The notes below the pieces were generated by a model. That model was not told the DNA's origin. It did not search any database and was given only the letters and a program-made list of their open reading frames with translations. A program made the translations under genes and the position numbers. A stretch of DNA of 64,000 nucleotides. It comes from Clostridium estertheticum. Its GTDB lineage: Bacteria > Bacillota > Clostridia > Clostridiales > Clostridiaceae. The stretch lies in contig NZ_JAAMNH020000001.1 in the NCBI RefSeq assembly GCF_011065935.2, forward strand, positions 4,981,001 to 5,045,000, read 5' to 3'. Each line of letters starts with the position of its first letter. The stretch's first letter is position 1. Shown here piece after piece: positions 36,879-45,899 of this stretch.

Positions 36879-37262
36879 TCAACCTTTCGTTTTACTTGAC
36901 TGCTCTAGTATGTTTTTTAATTCTGCTATATCCGTTTCAGATATTTCTTCCGACTGGGCGAAGGTTAAAAGCATAGATTTGATTGACCCATTAAATACCC
37001 TCTTAATAAAGGATTGGCTTTCTAATTTAATACATTCATCTTCTGAAACCAAAGGAAAATATAAATATTCATAACCCAATTTGTTAAATCCGATTGCATC
37101 TTTAGTTAATAATCTGTTTATTAGTGTTTTAACTGTAGCTGGCTTCCAATCGGTTTTATCCTTTAATTTCTGTATAATATTAATTGATGAAATTTCAGGA
37201 TTAATCCATATTATCTTCATTATTTCCCATTCAGCATTTGATATTTTAGGAATTTCATACAT
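36879..37262 (-). CDS. BlaI/MecI-family repressor
   Basis: 127 aa winged-helix repressor (ISNAEWEIMKIIW at the N-terminus, TVKTLINRLLTKDAIGF as recognition helix). BlaI proteins bind TACANNTGTA operators and are inactivated by cleavage after M56 signalling. ATG 37262 has GAGG at good distance; a further frame extension to 37277 overlaps the SD. The gene overlaps or abuts the M56-SpoIIP fusion downstream, the usual blaI-blaR1 order. Confidence 0.92.
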   Translation of the reverse strand: MYEIPKISNAEWEIMKIIWINPEISSINIIQKLKDKTDWKPATVKTLINRLLTKDAIGFNKLGYEYLYFPLVSEDECIKLESQSFIKRVFNGSIKSMLLTFAQSEEISETDIAELKNILEQSSKTKG

Positions 37263-37282
37263 TTTATAACGCCTCATTTCAA

Positions 37283-37320
37283 TTACAACTGAAATCGCTT
37301 AATTTACAACCGTAATTTGT
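37283..37320. promoter_or_regulatory. Probable BlaI operator pair upstream of the first blaI gene
   Basis: TTACAACTGAA and TTTACAACCGTAAT, two near-copies of the BlaI/MecI half-site arrangement TACA-NN-TGTA with one or two mismatches, lie 20-50 bp upstream of the chosen blaI start. Autorepression is expected. Confidence 0.5.
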
Positions 37321-37859
37321 ATTATTTTATAATATATTCTTTAAAATAATAATTATTACGATTTAACTACAAAAAAACTTCCAAGGTTTTTTTGTAAAAG
37401 CGCTGGCTTTGTAAATGAGTATAATTTGCAATATTAAAATATTGCACTCCACTTTGCTTGAATAAGTAATATAAAAATCATTAATAAATCTACACTCTGA
37501 TCCTTAGGAGATTTCCTATATTTATTTACCCAGCCCTGCATTGTTTAAAAGACTATCTATTTAAATAAAAAAGCAACCCTATTAATTTAGGGTTGCTTTT
37601 TTATAATACAATCACGATGTAGATTGTTATATTGATTCATACATGGGGTAGCGCCAACATATCCGACTTATCTATACTACACAACATAGAAATGGCGTAG
37701 ACAATTGATTTTAATGTTGTTTATATATAAACAATGTAGGTTCTCTGTTTATGGGAGAATTGTTCCAAAGTGTGGTAAATCATGATAATATTACATAGAA
37801 AGTTACGACACAGTTGCAAAATATTATGTATTGAAAATTAAGATTAAGGATGTGCTAAT
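37321..37859. other. Gene-less interval between blaI promoter and VOC gene
   Basis: Contains a strong bidirectional hairpin (given separately) and a perfect palindrome TTGTTTATATATAAACAA near 37720-37740, which could be an operator for the VOC gene that follows. No gene seen. Confidence 0.4.
37567..37602. terminator. Bidirectional terminator
   Basis: Perfect 15 bp arms AAAAAAGCAACCCTA / TAGGGTTGCTTTTTT with a 6-nt loop, with A- and T-tracts on both sides. No adjacent gene clearly owns it; a deleted gene is possible. Confidence 0.8.
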
Positions 37860-38249
37860 ATGAAAATCGAACATGTAGCAATATGGACTAAAGATATTGA
37901 AAAACTAAAGAAATTTTATGTAGATTATTCTGATGGCATTGCTGGGGATAAATATATTAATATCAAAAAAAAATTCGAATCATATTTTATTAAATTTGAA
38001 TCAGGTTCTAGACTTGAAATTATGCAGATGACGACAATTCCTCCAAATTTAAATGATGCTATTAATCAATATATTGGCTTAATTCACATTGCTTTCTCTG
38101 TAGGGGGTATTGAAAAGGTTAATAGACTTACTGATACATTAAGAAAAGCAGGTTACATGGTAGTAAGTGAACCGCGTTATACTGGAGATGGTTACTATGA
38201 GAGTTGCATTTTGGACCATGATGGAAATCGAATAGAGATAACAGCATAA
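37860..38249 (+). CDS. VOC family protein (glyoxalase-like)
   Basis: 129 aa. KIEHVAIWTKDIEKLKKFYVDY, HIAFSVGG and SCILDHDGNRIEIT form the two-module VOC fold with His/Glu metal ligands (EHVAI, GLIHIAF, NRIEI). Similar to lactoylglutathione lyase-like or fosfomycin-type proteins. SD AAGGATG precedes the ATG. Only intact plus-strand gene between 30 and 64 kb. Function not assignable. Confidence 0.83.
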   Translation: MKIEHVAIWTKDIEKLKKFYVDYSDGIAGDKYINIKKKFESYFIKFESGSRLEIMQMTTIPPNLNDAINQYIGLIHIAFSVGGIEKVNRLTDTLRKAGYMVVSEPRYTGDGYYESCILDHDGNRIEITA

Positions 38250-38314
38250 GTCTGATAATTCACAGTATTTGTTCGTGTTTTAAAATTAAATAGTTACTTC
38301 GCATGTTTCTTATT

Positions 38315-39174
38315 TTACGCAGCAACTAGTTTCAAAACCTTTACTGAAAATGCCTCCATAAAACTATGGAGGCTAACCTTTGTCATAAACTTTTCCTTGT
38401 AAGTACATAAGCTGTTGCTTTGTTTTGTGGCCTCTTCCCAAGACTTTCTCATAGTTGTATCAAGTATTTTTGCATATGTAAGTGTCATCTCAGGCGATGC
38501 ATGAGCCATCCCCTTTTGAACATGCAATAGATTCATTCCATTATTAATAAGTTCTATTCCCTTTGTATGTCTAAAAGCGTGGTTCTTAAAATGAAATGTA
38601 TTGCCACTTTCATCAACTATTCTTCTTTTTTCAGCTAAACTATTAAGGCTTTCGCTTACATTCTTGGCACCACAAGGATGACCCTTACGTTTACCTGAAA
38701 ATTTAACAAAGAGAACCTTTTTAGGATTATTATCAAGAGTACTTTTACTTTTAACCATCTCAATGGCTGTATTTACTGTACTAGCAACTTCATCAGTGAT
38801 AGGTACTCTATGATTCAAAATTCTTGTTTTTAAAATATCATCACATAAATATCATCCTTGCGATGTTTTTTCTAAGCAATTGTCATATTTAAGCTATAGA
38901 ATATCTGATATTCTCCATCCTGACGCACGAAGAAGAATTATTACTGGTATATATTCAGAAGGTGTTAGGTATTCTAAATTATTTTCTAGTTGCTGTAAAA
39001 CATCTTCAGGTATATATTTTACATTATTTTGTACCCATCTATTATGGTGAGGAAAGTCTTCCTTAAACATTAACGTAGAGATAGGCTAATATCATTATCC
39101 CAATATCCAGAAACACTGGAGCTAACCTCAAGTAATTTAGTTTCATTTTGTATAGGCTTAAAAACTATATTCAT
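38315..39174 (-). pseudogene. Decayed tyrosine recombinase, second of a tandem pair (Tn554 TnpB-like)
   Basis: The start survives (ATG 39174: MNIVFKPIQNETKLLEVSS), overlapping the stop of the previous recombinase. A stop and frame change occur near 39080; coding resumes (FPHHNRWVQNNVKYIPEDVL...LLRASGWRISDIL), breaks again near 38890, and the last 167 codons are open (HAFRHTKGIELINNGMN, MAHASPEMTLTYAKI) with the catalytic H-x-x-R. At least two frame lesions make it inactive. Tandem order and the second member's size fit Tn554-type transposases. Confidence 0.75.
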
Positions 39175-39773
39175 AAGTTACTGTCATCTCTTTTCTCTTG
39201 CTCAAATTTCATTCTTTTTTCTGCATGTTCCCAATCTTTTCGTATTTCTTCATCCGAAGGATGGATATACATTTGCATTGTAGTTTGGATGTGTGCATGG
39301 CCTGCGCGTTTCATAAGGTGTTCATCTTTCCAGCCTTATCTACGAAGCTCTGTTAATGATGTATGCCTTAAAATATGTGGTGTAACATCAATTCCTGTTT
39401 TTTTCTTTAGTCTTTCAAATAGAGAAACAATATCTTGATACTCCAATGGTTTATATCTGTTATCATCAGAAATCTTTATAAACACATGATTGGTATCAAC
39501 CTCATCTGTGTGATAGTCTGCTATATATTCCAGATAAAAATTCATTAGATCTGCAGATACATCTACACTTCTAGGGCTACATACAGTTTTTATTTCTGCA
39601 TGATTTTCAAGTTCTCCACGGTCTCTAATCTGAATCTTCCTAGCATCAATCTCAAAGTCTTCAAGCCATAATGCAAGTGCTTCTCCTATACGCATTGAAC
39701 TCTCCCATAACAATTGAATTAGGAACTTACCTCTAATATTTGAGCAACCATCCAATAAGAGTAGAAGCTTCAT
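39171..39773 (-). pseudogene. Decayed tyrosine recombinase, first of a tandem pair (Tn554 TnpA-like)
   Basis: Only the catalytic half remains (MRIGEALALWLEDF with the catalytic Arg, then PHILRHTSLTELRR). It meets an in-frame TAA at 39336-39338 and continues in the same frame (GWKDEHLMKRAGHAHIQTTM, MYIHPSDEEIRKDWEHAEKR) to TGA at 39171. The N-terminal core-binding domain is missing. It is a relic of a mobile element between the two BlaI/M56 loci. Confidence 0.75.
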
Positions 39774-39871
39774 AGTTTACTATGAGTTCTATCTCTTTTT
39801 CTAGTATAGTTAATCCGACTCTGTTGGCTCCACCCCATATATAAACTTCATTTTAAAATTTCTTAGTAAAT

Positions 39872-39895
39872 AAAAAACTATGCCAAAGGCATAGT
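39872..39895 (-). terminator. Terminator of the second BlaI/M56 locus
   Basis: ACTATGCC / GGCATAGT stem with an AAA loop, followed on the minus strand by TTTTTTA, 14 bp beyond the stop of the propeller-like protein gene. Confidence 0.85.
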
Positions 39896-39908
39896 CTGTA
39901 TCCACTTA

Positions 39909-40937
39909 TTACTTGAAAAGCACAAAAAATATTTTGTTATTTACAATAGATACTACTCCCTTATTATATAATTGGACAAATTTACCTTTATAGCTAGTTT
40001 GAGTTCCAGAATTTATATCTTTTATTACACCTTTTAGCGGATCATTTTGATATATTTTACCATTACCTAATACAAATAAATTTTCTTTAGCGCAAGGTGT
40101 TTGTAATTCAATAGTTTTCCATGTACTAGTATCTTGTGACGTTTTACCATAATAAACTTTACTTATTAAATTGTCTTTTAATTGTGCAAGATATATATCA
40201 TCATCATCATCAGCCCCAATTAAGGTAAGTTTATCAACATCACCCACACTTATAGCATTGCTTTTACCAGTAACATATATTTTATTATACACTGAGCCTT
40301 CATAGAACAATTTATCTTCATGGTGAATCAATACGATATTGCCCACGAGTTTAGGTATTGTATCGATTTTTGACATGTCTGGATTTCTATCGATTCTATA
40401 AATGCTGCTTTTATTAGCATTGTTTGATACTTTCACGTAAATAAGTCCTGTTAATGTCGCCGTTTGAACATCTTCTACTTTAGGGTTAGTGCCATCACAC
40501 TCAAATTTTATCGTTTCTACTTTTTCATCTTTTACTACATCGTAAGAATATAATATTAAGTTACTAGATTCATCATCACTTTCTTTTTCTACTAAAATCA
40601 TTCTATTTCTACCGGGAACCCATGAAGCAAAAGAAATGTTACACCCATCTTCCGACTTTATGTTTTTAGTTTTCCCAGTCAAACAATTAACAATTACCAA
40701 TTTTTCATCATGGTAATAAGATATATATTTGGCATCATAAGATGCTAATATATTTTCTGCATTCGTTGGTATAGTAATATCAACATCTTTGGCTTTGGTA
40801 CTTACCTCTTCCACAACTTTTTTGGAAACTGCCTTTGAATCGGTAGCTAAAAAATAATGATCAATGTAAAAGAGACCTAAACATTGCAAAGATAAAGATA
40901 CTACTATCCATATGCTTATTCTTTTCGTCCAACTCAT
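39909..40937 (-). CDS. Membrane-anchored extracellular protein, probable beta-propeller
   Basis: 342 aa. A signal anchor at residues 8-28 is followed by an extracellular beta-rich region. Repeated short strands such as YISYYHDEKLVIVNC, NLILYSYDVVKDEKV, GLIYVKVSNNANKSSIYRID, DIYLAQLKDNLISKVYYG suggest a DPP-IV/TolB-like propeller, though I see no canonical WD motif. It is the last gene of the BlaI - M56::NAGPA - NAGPA operon (about 50 bp after the NAGPA gene), so it may work with the glycosidase on cell-wall or surface polymers. No enzyme motif recognised. Confidence 0.6.
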   Translation of the reverse strand: MSWTKRISIWIVVSLSLQCLGLFYIDHYFLATDSKAVSKKVVEEVSTKAKDVDITIPTNAENILASYDAKYISYYHDEKLVIVNCLTGKTKNIKSEDGCNISFASWVPGRNRMILVEKESDDESSNLILYSYDVVKDEKVETIKFECDGTNPKVEDVQTATLTGLIYVKVSNNANKSSIYRIDRNPDMSKIDTIPKLVGNIVLIHHEDKLFYEGSVYNKIYVTGKSNAISVGDVDKLTLIGADDDDDIYLAQLKDNLISKVYYGKTSQDTSTWKTIELQTPCAKENLFVLGNGKIYQNDPLKGVIKDINSGTQTSYKGKFVQLYNKGVVSIVNNKIFFVLFK

Positions 40938-40984
40938 ATTTTTTCTCCTTTAACTTCAAAGTATCATATACTTAAATTTCATTC

Positions 40985-41995
40985 TTATTTTCTACTCTCT
41001 ATATACATAATTGAAGGTACTGACCTTTCTCCCAAACTATCTGATGGACTATTTATAACTTCATCATCATAAAATAACGTTGAAGAAGAACCTCCATCTA
41101 AGTTAGTAGCGTTAACAGCACCATAATCATATAATACATCCTGTGCTTCCCTTAAATTAGCCCCTAAACTCCCTAACTTCCTACCGTCAATCACTAAAAA
41201 TATTATTGCTCCATCTTTTCTTTGAGCTACACACGTTCTAGGTGCAATACCCCAACCACCATCACCTTTAGTAATAGTTTTTTGTCCATTAACTATAAGT
41301 GCTGGTCCAAAAGATACTGCATCAGTTACTCCAACTGTTTTCATATCAGAAAGACTATGAGGACCAACTAATAAATTCCCTGATTTAGTCATTGCTACAA
41401 CTTCTGTTTTTTTATTTACATCCGTTATATCATTAGCAACGATTTTTCCATTGGCCATTATAATTCCAACTGGATTTGCTCCTGTACCTGTCCATTTAGT
41501 TCCATTATCTAGATCTTTAAATCCACCACCATTGATTGCCGCAATTGCATTGTTATCCTTTGCAATATCACTAGTTAGCTGCCCTTCCGTACCAAGCAAA
41601 CTTGTGTAACCTACTTTTAACCTAGTTGGATCATTAATTATTAATATGTAACCTTCAAATTTATTTCCTTTTACATCATATCTTTCTATACTATCATCAT
41701 CTTTATTTTCTACTTTTACACCATCTAAGTTATTTTGGACTAAGGCATCCACCTTTTGTGTGCTCATGATTTTTGCTATTGCCGCTTTTGATAAAAATGT
41801 GGTTGCAAGCCATTGTAATGAATAAGTAGTCATTGCCGCACCTACTACTGTTGTCTTCGCATTTTTAAATGGACCATAATAAAGCATAAATGGGCCAGTA
41901 ATTGTTGTGAACGTCAATTCAAATATTACAAATAATAAAACAAGTTTCATTTTTATTTTTCGTTTTGTTTTTCGTTTTCTTTCATTTTTTTTCAT
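40985..41995 (-). CDS. Membrane-anchored phosphodiester glycosidase (NAGPA) domain protein
   Basis: About 336 aa. A basic N-terminus and one transmembrane helix (about 17-40) precede the NAGPA/DUF2233 domain (about 115-336), with the conserved blocks AAINGGGF, GDGGWGIAPRTCVAQ, FLVIDGRKLGSLGANL and NATNLDGGSSSTLFY. The family includes N-acetylglucosamine-1-phosphodiester alpha-N-acetylglucosaminidase and bacterial exopolysaccharide or wall-polymer enzymes. ATG 41995 has GGG 9 nt upstream. The domain is clearly the same as the C-terminal part of the preceding M56 fusion gene, ~90 bp upstream. Confidence 0.87.
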   Translation of the reverse strand: MKKNERKRKTKRKIKMKLVLLFVIFELTFTTITGPFMLYYGPFKNAKTTVVGAAMTTYSLQWLATTFLSKAAIAKIMSTQKVDALVQNNLDGVKVENKDDDSIERYDVKGNKFEGYILIINDPTRLKVGYTSLLGTEGQLTSDIAKDNNAIAAINGGGFKDLDNGTKWTGTGANPVGIIMANGKIVANDITDVNKKTEVVAMTKSGNLLVGPHSLSDMKTVGVTDAVSFGPALIVNGQKTITKGDGGWGIAPRTCVAQRKDGAIIFLVIDGRKLGSLGANLREAQDVLYDYGAVNATNLDGGSSSTLFYDDEVINSPSDSLGERSVPSIMYIESRK

Positions 41996-42094
41996 ATTTA
42001 CCATCCCTTTAGTTTTTTAAGCAACAAAGGTGTACTAAGGCGTAACCACTGCTAATTAATTTGCATCAAAAAAACATATCAAAATATTAGCTTA

Positions 42095-43948
42095 TTAAGG
42101 CAATACCATAAAAGTAGATACTACTTTTATTTCTCCTTTATTGTCTGGATCATTAGCTATTACATCTCCACTTTCAATTAGTCCTCCGCAGGGGTTATTA
42201 ATTACTTTTCCGTTATAGTACATAGTTGATGAACTTCCTCCATCAAGATTAGATGCATTTATAGCGCCATACTGTAAAAGTATATTTTGTACATCGAGTA
42301 ATGTAGCGCCTATAGATTTAACACTTCTACCATCAATGGTTAATAAAATTACTGAACCATCGTTTTTCTGTCCTATAGCTGTTCTTGGAGCAATGCCCCA
42401 TCCCCCATCACCTTGTGTAATTGTGGGTTTGCCATTAACTATAAGTGCAGGTGCAGGTCCAGAACTAACGGCTTCTGTTGCATTAAGCTTATTTAATTCA
42501 TTTAATGAATATTTACCAACTAGAAGGACCCCTTTGTTTGTAAACGCAACTATATCTGTTTTACTATTATTGTCTGCTATATCATTAAAAATAAGCTTTC
42601 CATCCCGCATTATAAGTCCTAATGGGGATGCTTTTTTGTTAAACTGATCAAAATCTCCTGCGTTAACAGCTGCTATAGCACCATTATCTTGGGCTATCTG
42701 ACTTGTTAGTTCCCCCTGCTCTCCTAGTTTATTACTATATCCAACTTTAACTCTTGTTGGGTCTTTAATGATAAGTAGATTTCCTGTGAACGTTTTTCCA
42801 TTTGAAGTATTATACCTTTCAATGCTTATTTTACTAACGTTACTTAAAGTTGTGATAGCTTTTGAAACCTGTTTATATTTATTATCCGCAAGCACTGGTT
42901 TATTTTTAGCATTAGTAAGCATTACTCCACCGAATAAGGTTAATGTTACAATAGGAATGATTGTCCACTTATAAGAATTTTTCTTAAATAAAGAAATCAT
43001 AGTAATTCTCCTTTTAATTTGAGATTTATCACTTATAATAGATGACATCCCATAAACCTGCGGAGTCTTTTTATAACTTTCTAACAACTTTATAATAGTT
43101 TTACCGTAATTTATATAGTCACCGCATTTAACATGAGATAAGACTAATGCATCACAAGCGAGTTCCTTGTCATTACGCATTCTATAAAATGAATACCATA
43201 TGATAGGATTAAACCAGTGTATTATTTGGAGTATTCCTGATAAGCAGCTTACTATTATATCGAGCCGTTTTACATGGGCTAATTCATGTAAGATTATAAA
43301 TTCTAATTCGTTTTTATCAACATAGTTCTCAATACCACTTGGTAGTAGCAAATTAGGCTTTATAAACCCATAAATGCAGGGTGTTTTAATTTCGTTAGTA
43401 TTTATGATTTTTATATGAGATTTTATATTTAACTTTTTTTTGCACTGTAATAAAAGAAGTAAAACGTCCTCATTAATACACACGTGACCCTTCTTAAACC
43501 TGGCCTTTAACTTCAACGTCATTACAATTGTATAAGAACCAATTAGAATAACGACCAGTAACCACAGACAACTTATCAATTGTAAATATACCGGACTCTG
43601 ATTAGTATTAGATGTATTTGTTTGTATATTTGACGTAATAAGATTGGGAGCTACATTTATATCTTTCTCTTTATTATTAAACATTTTGATTGCCTTGTTA
43701 TTTATTGAATAAGGTACTTGTGTAATAGTTGTGCTTTTTAAATTTATAATATTAAAAACACTTAATGAACTTTCTAGTCCATATGGAATTAATAATCTAA
43801 TTACAACAATTAGCCAAATAGCATAATGCCACCTCACGCCTAACTTGTCTTTAATAAGGAACTTAAAGGCAAGAATTATTAAGCTTAAAAGACTTGCCAA
43901 AGCAGTTGAATATAATACCCATTTAAAAATAGATATAACCAACACCAT
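42095..43948 (-). CDS. M56 (BlaR1/MecR1-type) peptidase fused to a phosphodiester glycosidase (NAGPA) domain
   Basis: About 617 aa from the ATG at 43948, which has GGGTGG 5 nt upstream; an open frame extends to 43981. Residues 1-370 form the M56 membrane metallopeptidase: N-terminal helices, WHYAIWLIVVIRLLIPYGLE, zinc motif HELAHVKRLD near 219, and a last helix near KWTIIPIVTLTLFGG. From about 380 a NAGPA domain follows (TFTGNLLIIKDPTRVKVGYS, AAVNAGDF, GDGGWGIAPRTAIGQ, LLTIDGRSVKSIG, NASNLDGGSSSTMYY). It directly follows and slightly overlaps blaI in the longer form. The NAGPA domain replaces the ligand-sensing domain of BlaR1, implying that a wall or surface glycan phosphodiester is the signal (inference). 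Confidence 0.88.
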   Translation of the reverse strand: MVLVISIFKWVLYSTALASLLSLIILAFKFLIKDKLGVRWHYAIWLIVVIRLLIPYGLESSLSVFNIINLKSTTITQVPYSINNKAIKMFNNKEKDINVAPNLITSNIQTNTSNTNQSPVYLQLISCLWLLVVILIGSYTIVMTLKLKARFKKGHVCINEDVLLLLLQCKKKLNIKSHIKIINTNEIKTPCIYGFIKPNLLLPSGIENYVDKNELEFIILHELAHVKRLDIIVSCLSGILQIIHWFNPIIWYSFYRMRNDKELACDALVLSHVKCGDYINYGKTIIKLLESYKKTPQVYGMSSIISDKSQIKRRITMISLFKKNSYKWTIIPIVTLTLFGGVMLTNAKNKPVLADNKYKQVSKAITTLSNVSKISIERYNTSNGKTFTGNLLIIKDPTRVKVGYSNKLGEQGELTSQIAQDNGAIAAVNAGDFDQFNKKASPLGLIMRDGKLIFNDIADNNSKTDIVAFTNKGVLLVGKYSLNELNKLNATEAVSSGPAPALIVNGKPTITQGDGGWGIAPRTAIGQKNDGSVILLTIDGRSVKSIGATLLDVQNILLQYGAINASNLDGGSSSTMYYNGKVINNPCGGLIESGDVIANDPDNKGEIKVVSTFMVLP

Positions 43949-43961
43949 AAATACCACCCAT

Positions 43962-44345
43962 TTACCCTTTCTTCTTATCAAGAATGTTTTTTAATTCTTT
44001 AATTTCTGCGTCAGATAACTTGGATTCATTTAAGAAATTAGCTATCATACCATTTAATGAACCATTAAACACACGGTTTATAAACGATTCACTCTCTGCT
44101 TTTATGCATTCATTCTCTGATAACAAAGGGAAGTAATAATATGTTTTTTTATCTTTTTTATCTATTGTGTAACCTAGGACTTCTTTTTTTACTAAACGGT
44201 TTATTAAAGTTCTAATAGTATTTGCCTTCCAATCAGTATTTTTACTTAAAGCATCGACGATCCCATTTGCAGTGCAGATATTATTTCCCCAAACACATTT
44301 CATAACTTCCCATTCTGAATTTGATATTTTAGATGCATTAATCAT
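43962..44345 (-). CDS. BlaI/MecI-family repressor
   Basis: 127 aa. KISNSEWEVMKCVWGN and KANTIRTLINRLVKKEVLGYT are the BlaI winged-helix pattern, and the C-terminal dimerisation/cleavage segment SFINRVFNGSLNGMI matches the paralogue at 36879-37262 (SFIKRVFNGSIKSML). The two repressors are clearly related. Perfect operator-like palindromes lie right upstream. Confidence 0.92.
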   Translation of the reverse strand: MINASKISNSEWEVMKCVWGNNICTANGIVDALSKNTDWKANTIRTLINRLVKKEVLGYTIDKKDKKTYYYFPLLSENECIKAESESFINRVFNGSLNGMIANFLNESKLSDAEIKELKNILDKKKG

Positions 44346-44375
44346 TTCATCATCCCTTTTCTAATAAATTGTATT

Positions 44376-44423
44376 TTACGATTTGTAACTTCATAATATA
44401 TATATTACATGTGTAATATATAT
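44376..44423. promoter_or_regulatory. BlaI operators upstream of the second blaI gene
   Basis: 44398-44423 is a 26-bp perfect palindrome whose core ATTACATGTGTAAT (44404-44417) contains TACA-TG-TGTA, the BlaI/MecI operator consensus. A second dyad TTACGATTTGTAA lies at 44376-44388, closer to the start codon. Two adjacent sites are usual for autorepressed blaI operons. Confidence 0.75.
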
Positions 44424-44454
44424 TTGTCAATATAAGTTATAATACATAAGCCTT

Positions 44455-44646
44455 ATGATTTTCTGTATAATTTTCAACTATATAAGCACTATATTTATAT
44501 ATAAATATAGAAAACTTAAGAAGCTTTTAAAGAAAATATTTGTAGCCACACTTGTGACTGATTTAGGAATGTTGGGTTTTTTAAAATATTGGGGCCATAA
44601 ATCTGTAACAAACACATTAATATACTTTCAGTTTACAACAGAATAG
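44455..44646 (+). pseudogene. Possible MBOAT (AlgI-like) O-acetyltransferase fragment
   Basis: A short open frame with KKLLKKIFVATLVTDLGML and GFLKYW resembles the start of MBOAT proteins (basic loop, then xNLGLLGFFKY). The frame ends after 63 codons and nothing downstream continues it. Likely a remnant; identification is tentative. The rest of 44424-44973 holds no gene I can support. Confidence 0.35.
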
Positions 44647-44973
44647 CAAGAAACTATGTATGCCAAATTTCAAAAGAATAATCAAATGGTTTAAATATTG
44701 TTAAAAAGTTTAATCAAAGTTGATCATGTAATAAGCCATAATCATTGGATAATATAAGTTCCATTGATTATTGACTTTAAATAAAATTTTCTTTTTTATA
44801 ATACATTCAAAGTAATAGGTCAACACTTTATGTTACATTCAGAATATCAATACCCGCATAATAAAGTACCCACCTATCTAATGATAGGCGGGTACTTGCT
44901 ACGAAATATAGGAATATTGCGAAATAAATTTATTACAGATGATGTCTTTTGTGTATTATCGAGTTTGTTCAAT

Positions 44974-45699
44974 CTAGGCCAAATATTCGGAGTATTTAGA
45001 CAAAAACAGGTCATACTCATGCTTTTCAGTTATCCAAACAATTACATAATACTCTTTTACACCTAATCGTGAGTATGCTTCAAATCTATGGTTTCCATCG
45101 TTCAACTCAAATTGTCCATCCACAAAATGAACTATAAGTGGTGGCATATCTTTTTCGCTTTGAATAACACTTTCCAGTTTTGTAACATGCTGTTCAAACC
45201 AATCTGCATTTACTCTGTATTTCATATATGCTTCTGGACCACAACAACGAGAAAAAAGTGATAAAGGCATTTTTATTGGTCCTAAAAAATACCTATCAAA
45301 AAGTTTTAGTCCATCTGAAAATCCTTTATTATGTCCATCTGATAGCAGATAGGTGTGGAGCCACTCCTCAAGTTTTCCTTTTTTTGCATAGTTCTGAGAT
45401 GATGATAACGTACACTTGTATTCCATAATGAATCCCTCCTTTTTTGAATAAACAATTTTCTTAATTGAATCGCAGGAAAGATAGTATTCATCGGATAATT
45501 GTTCAATACTGATTCCATCATTGAATTTATTTAGGATATTACGATTGCGTTCAAGTAAATACTGTTTATATCCAGAAGTCTCCCCCCATTCACGTCTTTT
45601 GGCACCTGATGGAATATAGACGAGTTTTCCTGATACATATTTTTGTATTTGTCTGAGCAATTGTTCAGGGAAAATATCCTCACCGTTTTCATATTTCAT
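44974..45699 (-). CDS. CD3324-like HTH domain joined to a ParB-like nuclease domain
   Basis: 241 aa. Residues 1-88 match the small CD3324 family (QIQKYVSGKLVYIP, EWGETSGYKQYLLERN, LSDEYYLSCDSIKKIVY), a Mor/HTH-like DNA-binding module that is usually a complete ~90 aa protein. Residues 92-241 are a second domain with NDGNHRFEAYSRLGVKEYYVIV, the ParB/Srx nucleotide-binding signature. The junction encodes AAAGGAGGGATTCATTATG, a perfect SD and ATG in frame (45426), so a separate 150 aa ParB-like protein can also be made. Either a read-through fusion or an overlapping two-start gene. Role unknown. Confidence 0.7.
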   Translation of the reverse strand: MKYENGEDIFPEQLLRQIQKYVSGKLVYIPSGAKRREWGETSGYKQYLLERNRNILNKFNDGISIEQLSDEYYLSCDSIKKIVYSKKEGFIMEYKCTLSSSQNYAKKGKLEEWLHTYLLSDGHNKGFSDGLKLFDRYFLGPIKMPLSLFSRCCGPEAYMKYRVNADWFEQHVTKLESVIQSEKDMPPLIVHFVDGQFELNDGNHRFEAYSRLGVKEYYVIVWITEKHEYDLFLSKYSEYLA

Positions 45700-45899
45700 A
45701 GCTATCCCTCCTTTATAGTAAAGTGTACTATACCATTAACAAAGTAAATATATTAAGAACTTATATAAATGTTTTTGACATACAGCATTATTAAAAACAC
45801 AAATTTCATTAACCTCGTAATTTTTTACGGTTACGAAATAATTCTTGTAAATAGACTATACCATTATATACAATATTTAACTACTGTTTAACATGTGTT

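Noticed and set aside
44830..45066. 78-codon plus-strand frame
   Set aside because: It overlaps the 3' end of the CD3324/ParB-like gene in antisense and has no SD or recognisable domain.
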